Assembly: GCA_965373045.1 (NCBI GenBank)
Contig: CBDVEQ010000161.1
Coordinates: 1-5,935, forward strand
DNA: 5,935 nt
Source of the DNA: DAOVDI01 sp965373045
Lineage (GTDB): Bacteria; Acidobacteriota; Aminicenantia; Aminicenantales; Aminicenantaceae
Direction of reading: 5' to 3'
The position numbers and the translations under genes were made by a program. A model generated the notes under the pieces. It made no database searches. It was not told the origin of the DNA and worked only from the letters and a program-made list of their open reading frames with translations. Positions 5,846-5,935 of the stretch are shown here, one piece after another (within the stretch, counting starts at the first letter, position 1; the number at the start of each line of letters is the position of its first letter).

Positions 5846-5935
5846 AGCAGGCTGTTCAGTCAGACAGGTTGAACGAACTCATTTAAGTTTAAATATAACA
5901 GTAACCGTAAAGATAACGCTTCTGGGGCGTCCATT

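Noticed and set aside
5932..5935. CAT near the right edge as a minus-strand start codon
   Set aside because: A minus-strand gene starting there would run left into the 3' end of the adaptor gene, and no supported minus-strand frame exists there.

Overview
The window reads as ordinary chromosomal DNA of a Gram-negative bacterium with moderate, low-40s % GC (estimated by eye). The Gram-negative inference rests mainly on a periplasmic adaptor protein of the RND efflux type (4610-5845). The dense gene packing and the style of the intergenic repeats would suit an anaerobic Desulfobacterota-like genome, but that placement is a low-confidence guess; no marker here fixes the taxon.

Layout. Positions 1-645 (minus strand) hold the N-terminal 215 residues of a glycolytic, NAD-type glyceraldehyde-3-phosphate dehydrogenase (gap), cut by the left edge of the window. 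A 159-bp divergent spacer (646-804) separates it from a tight plus-strand cluster: tsaE (t6A tRNA modification ATPase), an MscS-family mechanosensitive channel, apt (adenine phosphoribosyltransferase) and an NCS2-family purine permease. The gaps between these four genes are 3, 18 and 18 nt, so they are probably one transcript.

Positions 4204-4609 are a 406-bp non-coding stretch and the least ordinary part of the window. Immediately after the permease stop codon comes an 18-nt sequence resembling the end of a repeat. It is followed by a 124-bp element (4222-4345) with perfect 17-bp terminal inverted repeats and internal palindromic segments, best read as a MITE-like non-autonomous repeat. Further on are a short CCCTCGA tandem (4413-4428) and a second, looser 10-bp inverted repeat pair (4436-4513). 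The stretch ends with a recognisable -10 box (TATAAT) and a good Shine-Dalgarno sequence for the next gene.

Positions 4610-5845 encode a complete HlyD/AcrA-type membrane fusion protein (periplasmic adaptor). Its inner-membrane pump partner is not in the window. The last 90 bp (5846-5935) show no gene start or convincing terminator.

Functionally, apt and the permease form a clear purine salvage pair (uptake of the base, then conversion to the nucleotide). TsaE and the channel appear to be carried in the same transcript without an obvious shared pathway. I see no previously undescribed multi-gene system; the repeat-rich 4204-4513 segment is the best candidate for a closer look.
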